From: an uncultured Oscillospiraceae bacterium
GTDB taxonomy: Bacteria > Bacillota > Clostridia > Oscillospirales > Acutalibacteraceae
Direction: 5' to 3'
NCBI GenBank assembly: GCA_900555015.1
Contig: USJL01000004.1
Location: forward strand, 37,774-101,773
DNA length: 64,000 nucleotides
Numbering within the stretch: the stretch's first letter is position 1; each line of letters opens with the position of its first letter. Under the pieces are notes generated by a model, which was not told the DNA's origin, made no database searches, and saw only the letters and a program-made list of their open reading frames with translations. The position numbers were made by a program, and so were the translations under genes. This document shows positions 52,101 through 59,130 of this stretch, piece by piece.

Positions 52101-52214
52101 TATTCTCCAAAAGGACTAACAATCGGCTTTGGAATTTCAGCTGTAACTATATTGACATTATCGGGATTATATATTTTAAAACACAAAAAAAGAACAAATT
52201 CTGATAAAGTGTAG
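49137..52214 (+). CDS. GtrA domain fused to YfhO-family membrane glycosyltransferase-like protein
   Basis: 1025 aa. Residues about 15-150 contain four TM helices with the GtrA motif LTERYFVFKDEG; GtrA proteins are proposed lipid-linked sugar flippases. The rest is YfhO-like: about 12 TM helices, an early extracytoplasmic loop with RMDLYHQYGPLFTELFDRI and SFTSGGGSSFLGNYFNYLSSPLS (GT-C style), and an extracytoplasmic C-terminal beta domain ending with one TM helix and a basic tail. In Bacillus YfhO glycosylates lipoteichoic acid with sugar from a GtrA-type donor system. The fusion would join donor delivery and transfer. The substrate here is unknown. AGG lies 8 bases before ATG. Confidence 0.85.
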   Translation: MKNTIKTCKTKSNKLINGETINYAVSFLLSFISIICIKQIFKTFLGVNTQISVLIGFITGEIILYLTERYFVFKDEGINSTAKQLLFSVLNCLLHFGIYKLFDLLICKLLNGYSYSAWFAAGVFVFILNYAVARVFVFDCLSSAENKRNGKIYKIFFYNRYSFLSMLGALICLLFFYILFSVFPFGDTTVLRMDLYHQYGPLFTELFDRIVERKSFIYSFTSGGGSSFLGNYFNYLSSPLSALIFLFDRIQIPFAISFLVGFKCILSSGSFSYYLRKSQKVNNVFISVFGLLYAFCAYFLAYFWNIMWLDALVLFPFVVLGIEKIINEGKPKLYIISLALMLFCNYYMGYMACIFAVIYFIAYYFINNNLSSKIKSKDVKNKILCNKFINRGINFALSSLCVGMICAFFLVPVYFILTSSSATSGTFPKTFESYFGIFDFIKNHFAFLETTIRSSGDDVLPNVYCGILTLILVPLFVINKNIKTREKGIYILLLLFFLFCFDNNVANYIWHALHFPNDLPYRFSYMYSFLLLLISCKTINNIKAISIKDIGFVSMAWIALIVIAQETATSKMSDYTIYATIAFIIIWCAFFFAYKRKKINKLIIGTIVVAITFCEIIVCDTKALGLSQKLSDYTVNYPAYTECVNYIEDNDNSLYKTELSELNTRMDPCLYGYNGISVFSSMAYENYSGLQYSLGMYGNRINSYTYNTQTPVYNMMYNLKYIIYTGENTRPSTNLYTKYYECSNGKSVVFTNDYFLPISYCVNENINGWNTEEGNPFEVQSDWFKLSTGFSDVFKEVNYINCTHDGVIGNDVTSNGEYQYSGNSNTGSIDITIKPNINGNVYLYVSSREIKNLSCTSNDDSITQSIETPYILDLGYKTVDEEITVSLDCTNLDDASGSYDIYCYSADDAVLKAGYKLLNSQSINITDFNETEITGTINAKSNCVLYSSIPYDEGWTVTVDGEKAETFAVGNSQLGIMLKPGEHEIKYKYSPKGLTIGFGISAVTILTLSGLYILKHKKRTNSDKV

Positions 52215-52263
52215 AATTTTATTCGCCAAATAATGACAATTTAGTTAAAACTTCAAAATATTA

Positions 52264-52292
52264 TTTACAATATATAATAAATAGTGTAAAAT
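52264..52292 (+). promoter_or_regulatory. Promoter of the PRPP synthetase gene
   Basis: TTTACA - 17 bases - TAAAAT followed by AAGGAG and the start codon. Confidence 0.6.
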
Positions 52293-52324
52293 ACAAGCGC
52301 ATAAAACTGAAGGAGAATATAAAA

Positions 52325-53503
52325 ATGGCACGTTTAACAGCACAAAATGTAGAAACTATTCCTTATGGACCGTTAGGCATTATTGCTATGCCCGGTTGCG
52401 AAGCACTTGCAGGCAAAGTAGATAAATACCTTGTTGAATGGAGAAAAGAGCAAGCAATCGAACATCAGGGCTCTATTGCCTTTTTCGGTTATCAAAGAGA
52501 CAGTTATTTAATTGACATTTCAAATCCACGTTTTGGAAGCGGTGAAGGCAAAGCAGTTATTAATGATACCGTTAGAGGTTATGACCTTTACATTGTTACT
52601 GATTGTTTTAACTACAGTGTAACATACAATATGTACGGAATGACTGTTCCTAAATCACCTGATGACCATTTTGCAGATTTAAAAAGAGTTATTTCCGCAG
52701 CTTCATCAAAAGCAAAAAGAATTTCTGTTATTATGCCAATGCTTTACGAAGGCAGACAGCACAAAAGAGCCAGCCGTGAATCACTTGACTGTGCAATGGC
52801 ACTTCAAGAGCTTGTTGGATTGGGCGTTGAGAATATTATTACATTTGACGCACATGACCAAAGAGTTCAAAACTCTATTCCGCACAAATCTTTTGAAAAT
52901 GTTATGCCTACATATCAAATGATTAAAGCTCTTATTAACAGTGTTGACGACCTTAAAATTGACAGCGACCACCTTATGATTATTTCTCCTGATGAAGGTG
53001 CTATGCAAAGATGTATTTTCTTTGCAACACAGCTTGGTGTTAACCTTGGTATGTTCTATAAAAGAAGAGATTTTACAAGAGTTGTTAACGGCAGAAACCC
53101 AATTGTTGAACATCAGTATTTGGGTGAATCTGTTGAAGGAAAAGACATTATTATCGTAGATGATATGATTTCTTCAGGTGAGTCTATGCTTGAAGTTGCT
53201 AAAAAGCTTAAAAATTTAGGTGCTGCAAGAATTTTTGTTTGCACAACATTCGGTCTTTTTGCAAACGGACTTCAAGTATTTGACGAAGCATATGAACAAG
53301 GCGTATTTGAAAAAGTATTCACAACAAACGGTGTATATCAAACTCCCGAACTTCTTTCAAGAGAATGGTATCAGTCTGTTGAACTTTCAAAATTCATTGC
53401 TTATTTCCTTGATACGCTCAACCATGATATGTCTGTTTCTTCTCTTCTTGATTCATCAATTAAAATTGATGCACTTTTAAGAAAAAAAGGATTGAAAGCC
53501 TAA
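52325..53503 (+). CDS. prs: Ribose-phosphate pyrophosphokinase, long form
   Basis: 392 aa. The type I phosphoribosyltransferase PRPP loop IIIVDDMISSGESMLEVAKKL and the ATP/flexible region YEGRQHKRASRESLDC identify PRPP synthetase. It makes PRPP from ribose-5-P and ATP for nucleotide, His and Trp synthesis. It is about 75 residues longer than the usual 315; extra length is at the N-terminus (residues 1-50) and around 230-260. The canonical copy may be elsewhere. AAGGAG precedes ATG. The downstream gene begins at its stop codon. Confidence 0.88.
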   Translation: MARLTAQNVETIPYGPLGIIAMPGCEALAGKVDKYLVEWRKEQAIEHQGSIAFFGYQRDSYLIDISNPRFGSGEGKAVINDTVRGYDLYIVTDCFNYSVTYNMYGMTVPKSPDDHFADLKRVISAASSKAKRISVIMPMLYEGRQHKRASRESLDCAMALQELVGLGVENIITFDAHDQRVQNSIPHKSFENVMPTYQMIKALINSVDDLKIDSDHLMIISPDEGAMQRCIFFATQLGVNLGMFYKRRDFTRVVNGRNPIVEHQYLGESVEGKDIIIVDDMISSGESMLEVAKKLKNLGAARIFVCTTFGLFANGLQVFDEAYEQGVFEKVFTTNGVYQTPELLSREWYQSVELSKFIAYFLDTLNHDMSVSSLLDSSIKIDALLRKKGLKA

Positions 53504-54091
53504 ATGAAAAAACTTAACTCAAAAAAAGCCGACAAGGAAAATCAAAACTTAAGTGAAGAAATTTCAGAAACCGAACAAGTAAAAGTTAAAAAAACTTTTA
53601 CTAAAAAGCAACTTATTGTTTCAATAGTAATTGCAGTAATTTTAGCTGTAGCAATTTGTATAACGGCAGTATGCATTGCCAATGACGTTAATCCTATCAC
53701 CTATTCTTTAAGTGTTATAACAAAAGATAAAGATAAATTAATCGGAAAATGGCAAAGTCAAGATGCTCCGGGACTTTCCGCTTATGTATTTTACGAAGAC
53801 GGCGAATATGACACATATATTTCATCTTTCAATTTTTCCGGCACTTACGAAACAAAAGGCGATAAACTTATTTTAACAAACAATCGCTCTAAACAGGAAA
53901 TTACTTACCAATATTCTGTATCAGGAAGTACGTTAACACTTCGTTTAGTTGACGACAACGGCGAAAAAGTTAAAGATGATGAAACGTTAAAGTTCGATAA
54001 GGTAGACACGCTTAATCAAAAATCGTTGGCAGATATGCTTGGTGATTTAAAAAAAGACGCTGAAACTACTGCTGAAACAACAACAAAATAA
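53504..54091 (+). CDS. Small membrane-anchored protein with lipocalin-like beta domain
   Basis: 195 aa, function unknown. A lysine-rich cytosolic N-terminus (1-42), one TM helix (about 43-63, LIVSIVIAVILAVAICITAV), then a beta-rich domain with LIGKWQSQDAPG, FEEDGEYDTY-like and FSGTYETKGDKLILT. The GxW(x)n pattern is typical of small lipocalin-like DUF domains in Firmicutes. The tail is Thr/Glu-rich. It abuts the prs stop codon and is followed by a terminator. Confidence 0.75.
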   Translation: MKKLNSKKADKENQNLSEEISETEQVKVKKTFTKKQLIVSIVIAVILAVAICITAVCIANDVNPITYSLSVITKDKDKLIGKWQSQDAPGLSAYVFYEDGEYDTYISSFNFSGTYETKGDKLILTNNRSKQEITYQYSVSGSTLTLRLVDDNGEKVKDDETLKFDKVDTLNQKSLADMLGDLKKDAETTAETTTK

Positions 54092-54094
54092 CAA

Positions 54095-54125
54095 AAAAGA
54101 GCAGTTCAAATGAACTGCTCTTTTA
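54095..54125. terminator. Bidirectional intrinsic terminator
   Basis: AAGAGCAGTTCA / TGAACTGCTCTT perfect stem with flanking A and T tracts between two convergent genes. Confidence 0.88.
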
Positions 54126-54139
54126 TTATGTAAATGTAA

Positions 54140-54817
54140 TTATGACATTTCAATATTTTCTGATTTTTTAAACATCAAAACAAAAGGAAAAACAAGAATA
54201 ATTACAGCAAAATAAACACTTTTTGTGTTTAAAACATTTGTTAATAACGAACCGCATACAGCGCCGATTATAAACGATAAAATAATTCCGTAATAAGTCA
54301 AACTGCGCTTAATTAAAGATTTATCTTTATTTATAATTGCAAGGAAAAGCAACTCAGTACCGCTTCTTAAATTACCTGTACACATAGTTGTTGCAACAGT
54401 GTTGTTATTAATAACCCTAAACGCCTGAACCTGTAAAGCACAAACAAATGAAACCGCTGTATTTACAATGGCATTATGCTGTTCCGGCGGAATAAAAGAT
54501 GTACCCAACAACAATGCAGCCTCAATAAAAATGATAATTTGTCGCCAATGTATAACTTGGCTTTCTTTAAGCCATAATTTAATAAATTCGGAAAGCAAAA
54601 TGCCCACTGCAAAAGCTACAACCGGTATTAAATAATGGCCTGCCTTAAAGAAATCACCCCTTGCAACATTAATGCCAAGCAAAACGATGTTGCCCGTTTG
54701 AGCGTTTGCAAAAACACCGCCTCGTGTTATATAAGTATATGCATCTAAAAAGCCGCCAACAACAGCCAACGAAATACCTAAAACAAAGTTTTCGCTCATT
54801 TGCTTTGTATTTTTCAA
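54140..54817 (-). CDS. YoaK family (DUF1275) membrane protein
   Basis: 225 aa, six to seven TM helices. Signature GGFLDAYTYITRGGVFANAQTGNIVLLG near the N-terminus, then VQAFRVINNNTVATTMCTGNLRSG in the middle. The function of the family is not established; transport is proposed. A short unit facing the sigG gene, sharing the upstream region with it. Confidence 0.88.
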   Translation of the reverse strand: MKNTKQMSENFVLGISLAVVGGFLDAYTYITRGGVFANAQTGNIVLLGINVARGDFFKAGHYLIPVVAFAVGILLSEFIKLWLKESQVIHWRQIIIFIEAALLLGTSFIPPEQHNAIVNTAVSFVCALQVQAFRVINNNTVATTMCTGNLRSGTELLFLAIINKDKSLIKRSLTYYGIILSFIIGAVCGSLLTNVLNTKSVYFAVIILVFPFVLMFKKSENIEMS

Positions 54818-54898
54818 AACTAAAAGTTCACTTCTTTTCTTTTAATAACGAGAGTATTTTATCACTACATCCGTTTAAAATCAATATTTAAAAATAAT

Positions 54899-54928
54899 TG
54901 TTTTACAGTAAAAAGATTTGGCAATAAT
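54899..54928 (+). promoter_or_regulatory. Possible sigma-F promoter of sigG
   Basis: GGCAATAAT matches the sigma-F -10 pattern GGnnAnAnT exactly, with TGTTTTA 14 bases upstream resembling the -35 box. spoIIIG (sigG) is a sigma-F target in other spore-formers. The spacer is shorter than usual by one or two bases. Confidence 0.5.
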
Positions 54929-54962
54929 AAAAGCGTACATAATTTTTGAATGGTGGTTATGT

Positions 54963-55730
54963 ATGCAATTTAATAAAGTAGAAATTTGCGGTATAAATAC
55001 TAACGAATTAAAAGTTTTAAAGGAAAAAGATAAAATTGAATTATTGAAAAAAGCACAAAGCGGAAATAAAAAAGCACGTGAGGAACTTATAACAGGCAAT
55101 TTAAGGCTTGTATTATCGGTTATTCAGCGTTTTCAAAACAGAGGCGAATCAATGGACGATTTGTTTCAAGTAGGCGTTATTGGACTTATAAAAGCTATAG
55201 ATAATTTCGACACAAGCCTAAACCTTCGTTTCAGCACATATGCCGTGCCGATGTGTATAGGTGAAATAAGGCGATATTTAAGGGATGACAACCCTGTAAG
55301 AGTAAGCAGAAGTATGAGGGACACGGCGTATAAAGCAATGCAAGTTAAGGAACAGCTTATAAACAAATACGGAAAAGAACCGACAGTTGAACAGATTGCT
55401 GAAAAACTTAACATGAAAAAAAGCGATGTGGTTCTTGCACTTGAAGCCATTGTTGACCCTGTTTCATTATATGAACCGGTGTATAATGACGGAGGCGATA
55501 CAATTTACGTTATGGACCAAGTCGGCGACAGCTCTACTGACAAAGACTGGGTTGATGAAATTTCAATAAAAGATGAAATTAAAAAACTTGATGACAGAGA
55601 GCGAAATATAATGTACCTTCGATTTATGCAAGGCAAAACCCAAATGGAAGTGGCAGAAGAAGTGGGCATTTCTCAGGCGCAAGTGAGCAGACTTGAAAAA
55701 AACGCCTTAAAAAGAATTAAGGGCGAATAA
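54963..55730 (+). CDS. sigG: RNA polymerase sporulation sigma factor SigG
   Basis: 255 aa. N-terminal KVEICGINTNELKVL is the SigG-specific block; region 2 LRLVLSVIQRFQNRGESMDDLFQVGVIGLIKAIDNFD, region 3 RVSRSMRDTAYKA, region 4 VAEEVGISQAQVSRLEKNALKRI. It directs late forespore transcription. The ATG at 54963 follows GGTGGTTATGT; the frame is open 15 codons upstream. It is monocistronic, away from the spoIIG genes that precede it in Bacillus. Confidence 0.95.
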   Translation: MQFNKVEICGINTNELKVLKEKDKIELLKKAQSGNKKAREELITGNLRLVLSVIQRFQNRGESMDDLFQVGVIGLIKAIDNFDTSLNLRFSTYAVPMCIGEIRRYLRDDNPVRVSRSMRDTAYKAMQVKEQLINKYGKEPTVEQIAEKLNMKKSDVVLALEAIVDPVSLYEPVYNDGGDTIYVMDQVGDSSTDKDWVDEISIKDEIKKLDDRERNIMYLRFMQGKTQMEVAEEVGISQAQVSRLEKNALKRIKGE

Positions 55731-55732
55731 AA

Positions 55733-55759
55733 AACGAGAAGCAATGCTTCTCGTTTTTT
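55733..55759 (+). terminator. Terminator after sigG
   Basis: AACGAGAAGC AAT GCTTCTCGTT followed by TTTT. Confidence 0.9.
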
Positions 55760-55765
55760 GTTATT

Positions 55766-56150
55766 CTACAATGAGTTATACACATCGGCATAGCCTGTTT
55801 TTATATTGCCGTATGTATAACCGATTTTCTGTGTTCCAAGCGGTGAAAAATGCGTTATGCCTGTTAGATAATTTGTTTTGTTTTCGTATGTGAAATCTGT
55901 GCATGAAAGCAGTTCGCCGCCATTTTTGGCTGTGCCTGAATATTCACGCTGAGATACAACACGCTCCGCAAGGTCGTAGGTGAAACGGGTATTTGAATTA
56001 GTGAAGTAGTCGGTAATCTGTGCAACACTGCCGTTGTTGCCGTAAGAATACGTTACCCTCTGACTGTTATCTCCATTATACTTCTTTTCAGTCTGACGGT
56101 CAAATTTATCATACGTAAAGTCTACATAATCTCCGTTGCCGTAGGTTTGC
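55766..56150 (-). pseudogene. RHS repeat fragment, decayed
   Basis: The minus strand encodes about 128 codons without a start that match the large RHS gene near 60935-61270 almost residue for residue (YGNGDYVDF, NNGSVAQITDYF, YDLAERVVSQREYSGTAKNGG, HFSPLGTQ) and end at TAG. The two copies also keep long identical DNA stretches. It has no start, RBS or C-terminus. At its 5' side the homology stops exactly at a GC-rich palindrome (56149-56173). Confidence 0.85.
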
Positions 56151-56173
56151 GGCGGGGTGAGGACACCCCGCCC
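56149..56173. repeat. GC-rich palindromic repeat, copy 1
   Basis: GGCGGGGTGAGGACACCCCGCC: outer GGCGGGGT/ACCCCGCC stem around GAGG. Same core (GAGGAC) as the copies at 57582, 58355, 59997 and 60512. Confidence 0.7.
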
Positions 56174-56184
56174 TTTATTTTAAC

Positions 56185-56244
56185 ACAGAGAACAGTCCCT
56201 TGTGTTCTCCTAGCAGAATGCGCCCGTCTGATAAGCGTTGTTTA
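56185..56244. other. Hairpin element plus second tiny RHS fragment
   Basis: GAGAACA / TGTTCTC stem (56188-56209) is followed by a 34-base stretch (56209-56244) nearly identical to RHS DNA at 62429-62460, encoding NNAYQTGAFCY on the minus strand. A leftover of a deleted RHS copy; the rest of the gap to 56268 shows nothing else. Confidence 0.65.
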
Positions 56245-56268
56245 TTTTCGGGAATTCCTTTATGTTTC

Positions 56269-56748
56269 TTATGATTTTTGAGACGATAGCCAGTTAATGT
56301 ATTCTTTTGAATGTTTAAGATTGTCTAATTGTTCCTGTGTAACATCTAAGGCATTAAGAATATCGTTAATCAACTGTTCGCCTTTAAAATCGCCTTTTGA
56401 ACGTTCCTGTACTATTTTTAATGATTTGATAATTATATCAATAAATAATAATCGTTTGCTTTCGGGATTTGATCTTTTAAATTGGTAATAATCCATACGA
56501 AGTCGTATGTCCGCCTCTTTTTTCTTTCGCCAAATTTGTTTTCGTTCTTTCCAGCCTATTAATTCCCAAGTTTCATCACTAAAACAAGTAGGAATTATAC
56601 CAATAGAACGAAATTCAGTTCCGTAATTATTAACATTTTCTAAATCAGCATTTTGATTTGTAACAAAAGCAAGTTCTTGAGTTATTTTATTTAATATTTC
56701 TGATATGTGTCCAATCATCTCTGTTTCAATCGTTATAAATAATTCCAT
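56269..56748 (-). CDS. Immunity protein, Imm44-like, of the orphan RHS toxin
   Basis: 159 aa, cytosolic, no TM. The pattern SIGIIPTCF, KERKQIWRKKKEADIRLRMDYYQFKR, KRLLFIDIIIKSL and FKGEQLINDILNAL resembles the Imm44 immunity family as I remember it. It starts 12 bases after the stop codon of the RHS C-terminal ORF carrying a nuclease-like tip, the standard position for a cognate antidote. It should bind and block that toxin in the cytosol. The assignment to Imm44 is from recall of the conserved pattern, without a search. Confidence 0.65.
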   Translation of the reverse strand: MELFITIETEMIGHISEILNKITQELAFVTNQNADLENVNNYGTEFRSIGIIPTCFSDETWELIGWKERKQIWRKKKEADIRLRMDYYQFKRSNPESKRLLFIDIIIKSLKIVQERSKGDFKGEQLINDILNALDVTQEQLDNLKHSKEYINWLSSQKS

Positions 56749-56760
56749 TTTGTTTCCCCC

Positions 56761-57837
56761 TTACCAAAACGATTTATTCCAAGGTGGTTTGCGACCAAGT
56801 TTGGAATAATATCTTTTGATTTGTCGATGTTGCCAAAAATGCATTTGACGCTTTGTTCCAGAAGCCATTTTGAACATAGTTACATTGTTTTCTTTATAGA
56901 ATTTTTTGGTATATCTTTTCACTCCTCTTGTAGTTTCACCATATTTCATAACTTTTCCAGTATCATTTTTTCTTAAAGCATAACCAATAGCAGATTTATT
57001 AGTGCTTAAAGAATTACCATGGACTTTAGTAACTGGTTTTGCAGCATCTAAAGAGTTATCTATTTTATTAACTGCTTTGACAACATCTGCAGCATCATCA
57101 ACTTTAGTTGATGCTTTAACAAGGGCTCCTCCACCCGTAATACCTGGTATAACAAGACAGGCAACATCAACAGTTAATCCAATCCAAGCCACAGGGTCTT
57201 TAGGGTCTTTAGCGACGCTTGCGATACTGACTGCAAGAGAAATAACGTCAAATACAGTATCCCAAAAATTGCCACTTTTATCAACACGGTTTACTGGATT
57301 ATTATCACAATAAGCAAATAAATTTTTATCTGTTAATCCTGCTGGTGTTTCTGTAGATACATTTTCATTGTCTGCACTAACAAACCTGCACATATCAGGT
57401 GAATAATATCTTGTTTTGAGATAATACCACTCAGTTTCCTTATCGTAGTAGTAACTGCGGTAAAGGATAGGGTTTATCAGTGCGATGCGTTTATGTTTTT
57501 CTGCGGCAGGAATTTTGTTTGTAATCGGCTCGTTGTCAGAGTCTGTTGTGTCGGTTGTGTTTGCAGTTTCATCAGCGTTTAACGGAACGTCGAGGACGCC
57601 GTTCCCTACGGATTCATCAATGTCATTTGATGCATTTTCGTCAGTTATATTGTTTATCGGGTTGCCGTCTTTGTCGGTAACTGCGATAACCTTACCCCAA
57701 GCATCATACTCATATTTTACAAGTATACTTCCGTCAGCATCGGCGATAGCAACAACATCGTTTTGGGCGTTCTTAATATAATAGTATTCCGTATCATTGT
57801 AAATAAATCCAAAAATATCGGAATTATTATCGTACAT
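56761..57837 (-). CDS. Orphan RHS C-terminus with GIY-YIG-like toxin tip
   Basis: 358 codons from an internal ATG that has no RBS. It begins in the RHS core (YDNNSDIFGF, YEYDAWGKV), passes the C-terminal RHS-associated core (YYSPDMCRFVSADNENV..NLFAYCDNNPVNRVDKSG), then a pre-toxin helical domain (FDVISLAVSIASVAKDPKDPVAWIGLTVDV) and a basic tip of about 90 residues. The tip reads IGYALRKNDTGKVMKYGETTRGVKRYTKKFY, which fits the GIY-YIG nuclease pattern (Y..L, YGET, R..Y), and ends GRKPPWNKSFW. It lacks the RHS N-terminal half and likely depends on recombination with the full gene to be expressed. Immunity gene follows. Confidence 0.75.
   Translation of the reverse strand: MYDNNSDIFGFIYNDTEYYYIKNAQNDVVAIADADGSILVKYEYDAWGKVIAVTDKDGNPINNITDENASNDIDESVGNGVLDVPLNADETANTTDTTDSDNEPITNKIPAAEKHKRIALINPILYRSYYYDKETEWYYLKTRYYSPDMCRFVSADNENVSTETPAGLTDKNLFAYCDNNPVNRVDKSGNFWDTVFDVISLAVSIASVAKDPKDPVAWIGLTVDVACLVIPGITGGGALVKASTKVDDAADVVKAVNKIDNSLDAAKPVTKVHGNSLSTNKSAIGYALRKNDTGKVMKYGETTRGVKRYTKKFYKENNVTMFKMASGTKRQMHFWQHRQIKRYYSKLGRKPPWNKSFW
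57582..57610. repeat. GC-rich palindromic repeat inside the orphan RHS coding frame, copy 2
   Basis: CGGAACGTCGAGGACGCCG / TTCCCTACGG, stem GGAACG/CGTTCC and GTC/GAC. On the minus strand it encodes VGNGVLDVP in frame. Confidence 0.75.
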
Positions 57838-58167
57838 AAATACGAGGGTATTGTCGCCCGACTTCTGTCCTGCGAGAATTGAGCCATTGTAGTAATAGTT
57901 GGTGGTTTCCCCGTTTACGGTTTTGGAAGTTCGCAGTCCGTCACCATTGTAGGTGTAGGAAATTTCACTATCACCGTCGGTAATACTCTGTAATTGTCTG
58001 CCTGTCCACGTTAATGATTTACTGCCTATGGTTAACGGATTGCCGATTTCATCGTAGGTTATCGGTGTGCCGTTGTAGTTAGTGAGCAGGTCAGACCAAG
58101 TGCTGTCGTTGTATTCCCACGTTTTGGTAGTTGGTGTTGCGGGCGGATAGTATCCGCCCCTACGAGA
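57838..58167 (-). pseudogene. 5' extension of the orphan RHS frame, no start
   Basis: The same reading frame is open upstream to a stop at 58168-58170, encoding RHS core matching the large gene (TTKTWEYNDSTWSDLL, NYNGTPITYDEIGNP, SLTWTGRQLQS, YNGDGLRTSKTVNG). There is no ATG, GTG or TTG before 57837. Its left limit is a palindrome (58141-58159). Confidence 0.85.
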
Positions 58168-58193
58168 TTACAGGGGCAATTATGAATTGCCTG
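58141..58193. repeat. Two adjacent short palindromes
   Basis: GGGCGGATA G TATCCGCCC (58141-58159) and GGCAATT ATG AATTGCC (58174-58190), separated by CTACGAGATTACAG. The first lies in frame in the RHS remnant. It takes the position where the large gene has the 60512 repeat, but has a different sequence. Confidence 0.7.
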
Positions 58194-58250
58194 TTTGTGT
58201 TGTCATAAGGTTGTATGTATGTGATTGTATTGTAATGTGTTTTTGAAAAA

Positions 58251-58307
58251 CGGTGGGAGGCGGTAAAATAAAATGATAAAAATTTGGGGAAAAGCCGCCC
58301 ACCGTAG
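58251..58307. repeat. Long-spaced GC-rich inverted repeat
   Basis: CGGTGGGAGGCGG and CCGCCCACCG flank a 30-base AT-rich centre and end in GTAG; noncoding. It resembles the other palindromes at its ends only. An AATGA/TCATT hairpin follows at about 58313-58330. No gene is seen from 58194 to 58392. Confidence 0.6.
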
Positions 58308-58354
58308 TAAACAATGAATTTAATCATTGTTGTACCTGAAATAAAGGTTTGATT

Positions 58355-58382
58355 GCGGCGGGTGAGGATACCCCACCCTACG
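58355..58382. repeat. GC-rich palindromic repeat, copy 3
   Basis: GCGGCGGGTGAGGATACCCCACCCTACG, directly after the stop codon of the immunity candidate; same orientation as the other copies. Confidence 0.65.
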
Positions 58383-58392
58383 AAAAATTGAA

Positions 58393-59130
58393 TTATTTTC
58401 GTAAATTTTCATTTGAAATATTGAGTGCTTTAAGTAAAAAATTTCGCATTTTTTTAACTTGCGCAATTCCGAAATCTTTCGGAGGAACGCCAATGTAAAG
58501 TGTTTTACTGCCAAAAGAATATCCTGCTCGTAACTCGTATTCACGAATTGATGTAACTGAAGTATCATTTAAATGTTTATAAAATGACGAAGACACTTTG
58601 TTTACACAAAGCATAGACGATACGGATATAGTGTAATTTCTCCATTTACTTTTTTCTTTAATACACTGCTCAAAAACATTTGATGTTTCAGTTAATATTG
58701 GTTCAATATTTTCATCGTCAGAATACATTATTACATAATATGAAACAGACATACCGTGTTTTTTATAATAGATAAATATTTTATCTTTTTGATATTCTGT
58801 TTTAGGCTTATATAACTCATATTCATTTTTAATGAGTTCTGCCGACAATTTTGAATTTAATTCATCAAAATCAGAAAAGATTATATTTGCCTTATCGGGT
58901 TTTTCTGTTTTACTCCATTTTTTTAAAACCGAATTAGGTATAGCGCATGTTAATATAATTATAGGTATTCCGAAAAAGAAAACTGATCCGATCCAAATTT
59001 TAGGATATGTTTCCGCCATTTCATCCGTTCCAAGTATCGGAAAAATTTCGGGAAGAAAAAAGCCTAAAATAAATGCGCAAAATGTAAGAACAGTACAAAT
59101 TTTTATTATAGTTTCAATTTTTTTTATCAT
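58393..59130 (-). CDS. Putative immunity protein of the large RHS gene, two TM helices
   Basis: 245 aa, not recognised. Two TM helices (about residues 9-27 and 44-64) are followed by a cytosolic domain of about 180 residues with beta-rich character (KIFIYYKKHGMSVSYYVIMYSDD). Its ATG overlaps the RHS stop codon by four bases (ATGA), which indicates coupled translation. Position and membrane anchoring fit an immunity protein against a membrane- or wall-acting tip. Confidence 0.65.
   Translation of the reverse strand: MIKKIETIIKICTVLTFCAFILGFFLPEIFPILGTDEMAETYPKIWIGSVFFFGIPIIILTCAIPNSVLKKWSKTEKPDKANIIFSDFDELNSKLSAELIKNEYELYKPKTEYQKDKIFIYYKKHGMSVSYYVIMYSDDENIEPILTETSNVFEQCIKEKSKWRNYTISVSSMLCVNKVSSSFYKHLNDTSVTSIREYELRAGYSFGSKTLYIGVPPKDFGIAQVKKMRNFLLKALNISNENLRK

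Noticed and set aside
58320..58568. ORF of 82 codons on the minus strand within the RHS immunity region
   Set aside because: It lies in another frame over the end of the 58393-59130 gene and a palindromic repeat, has no RBS, and resembles no family.
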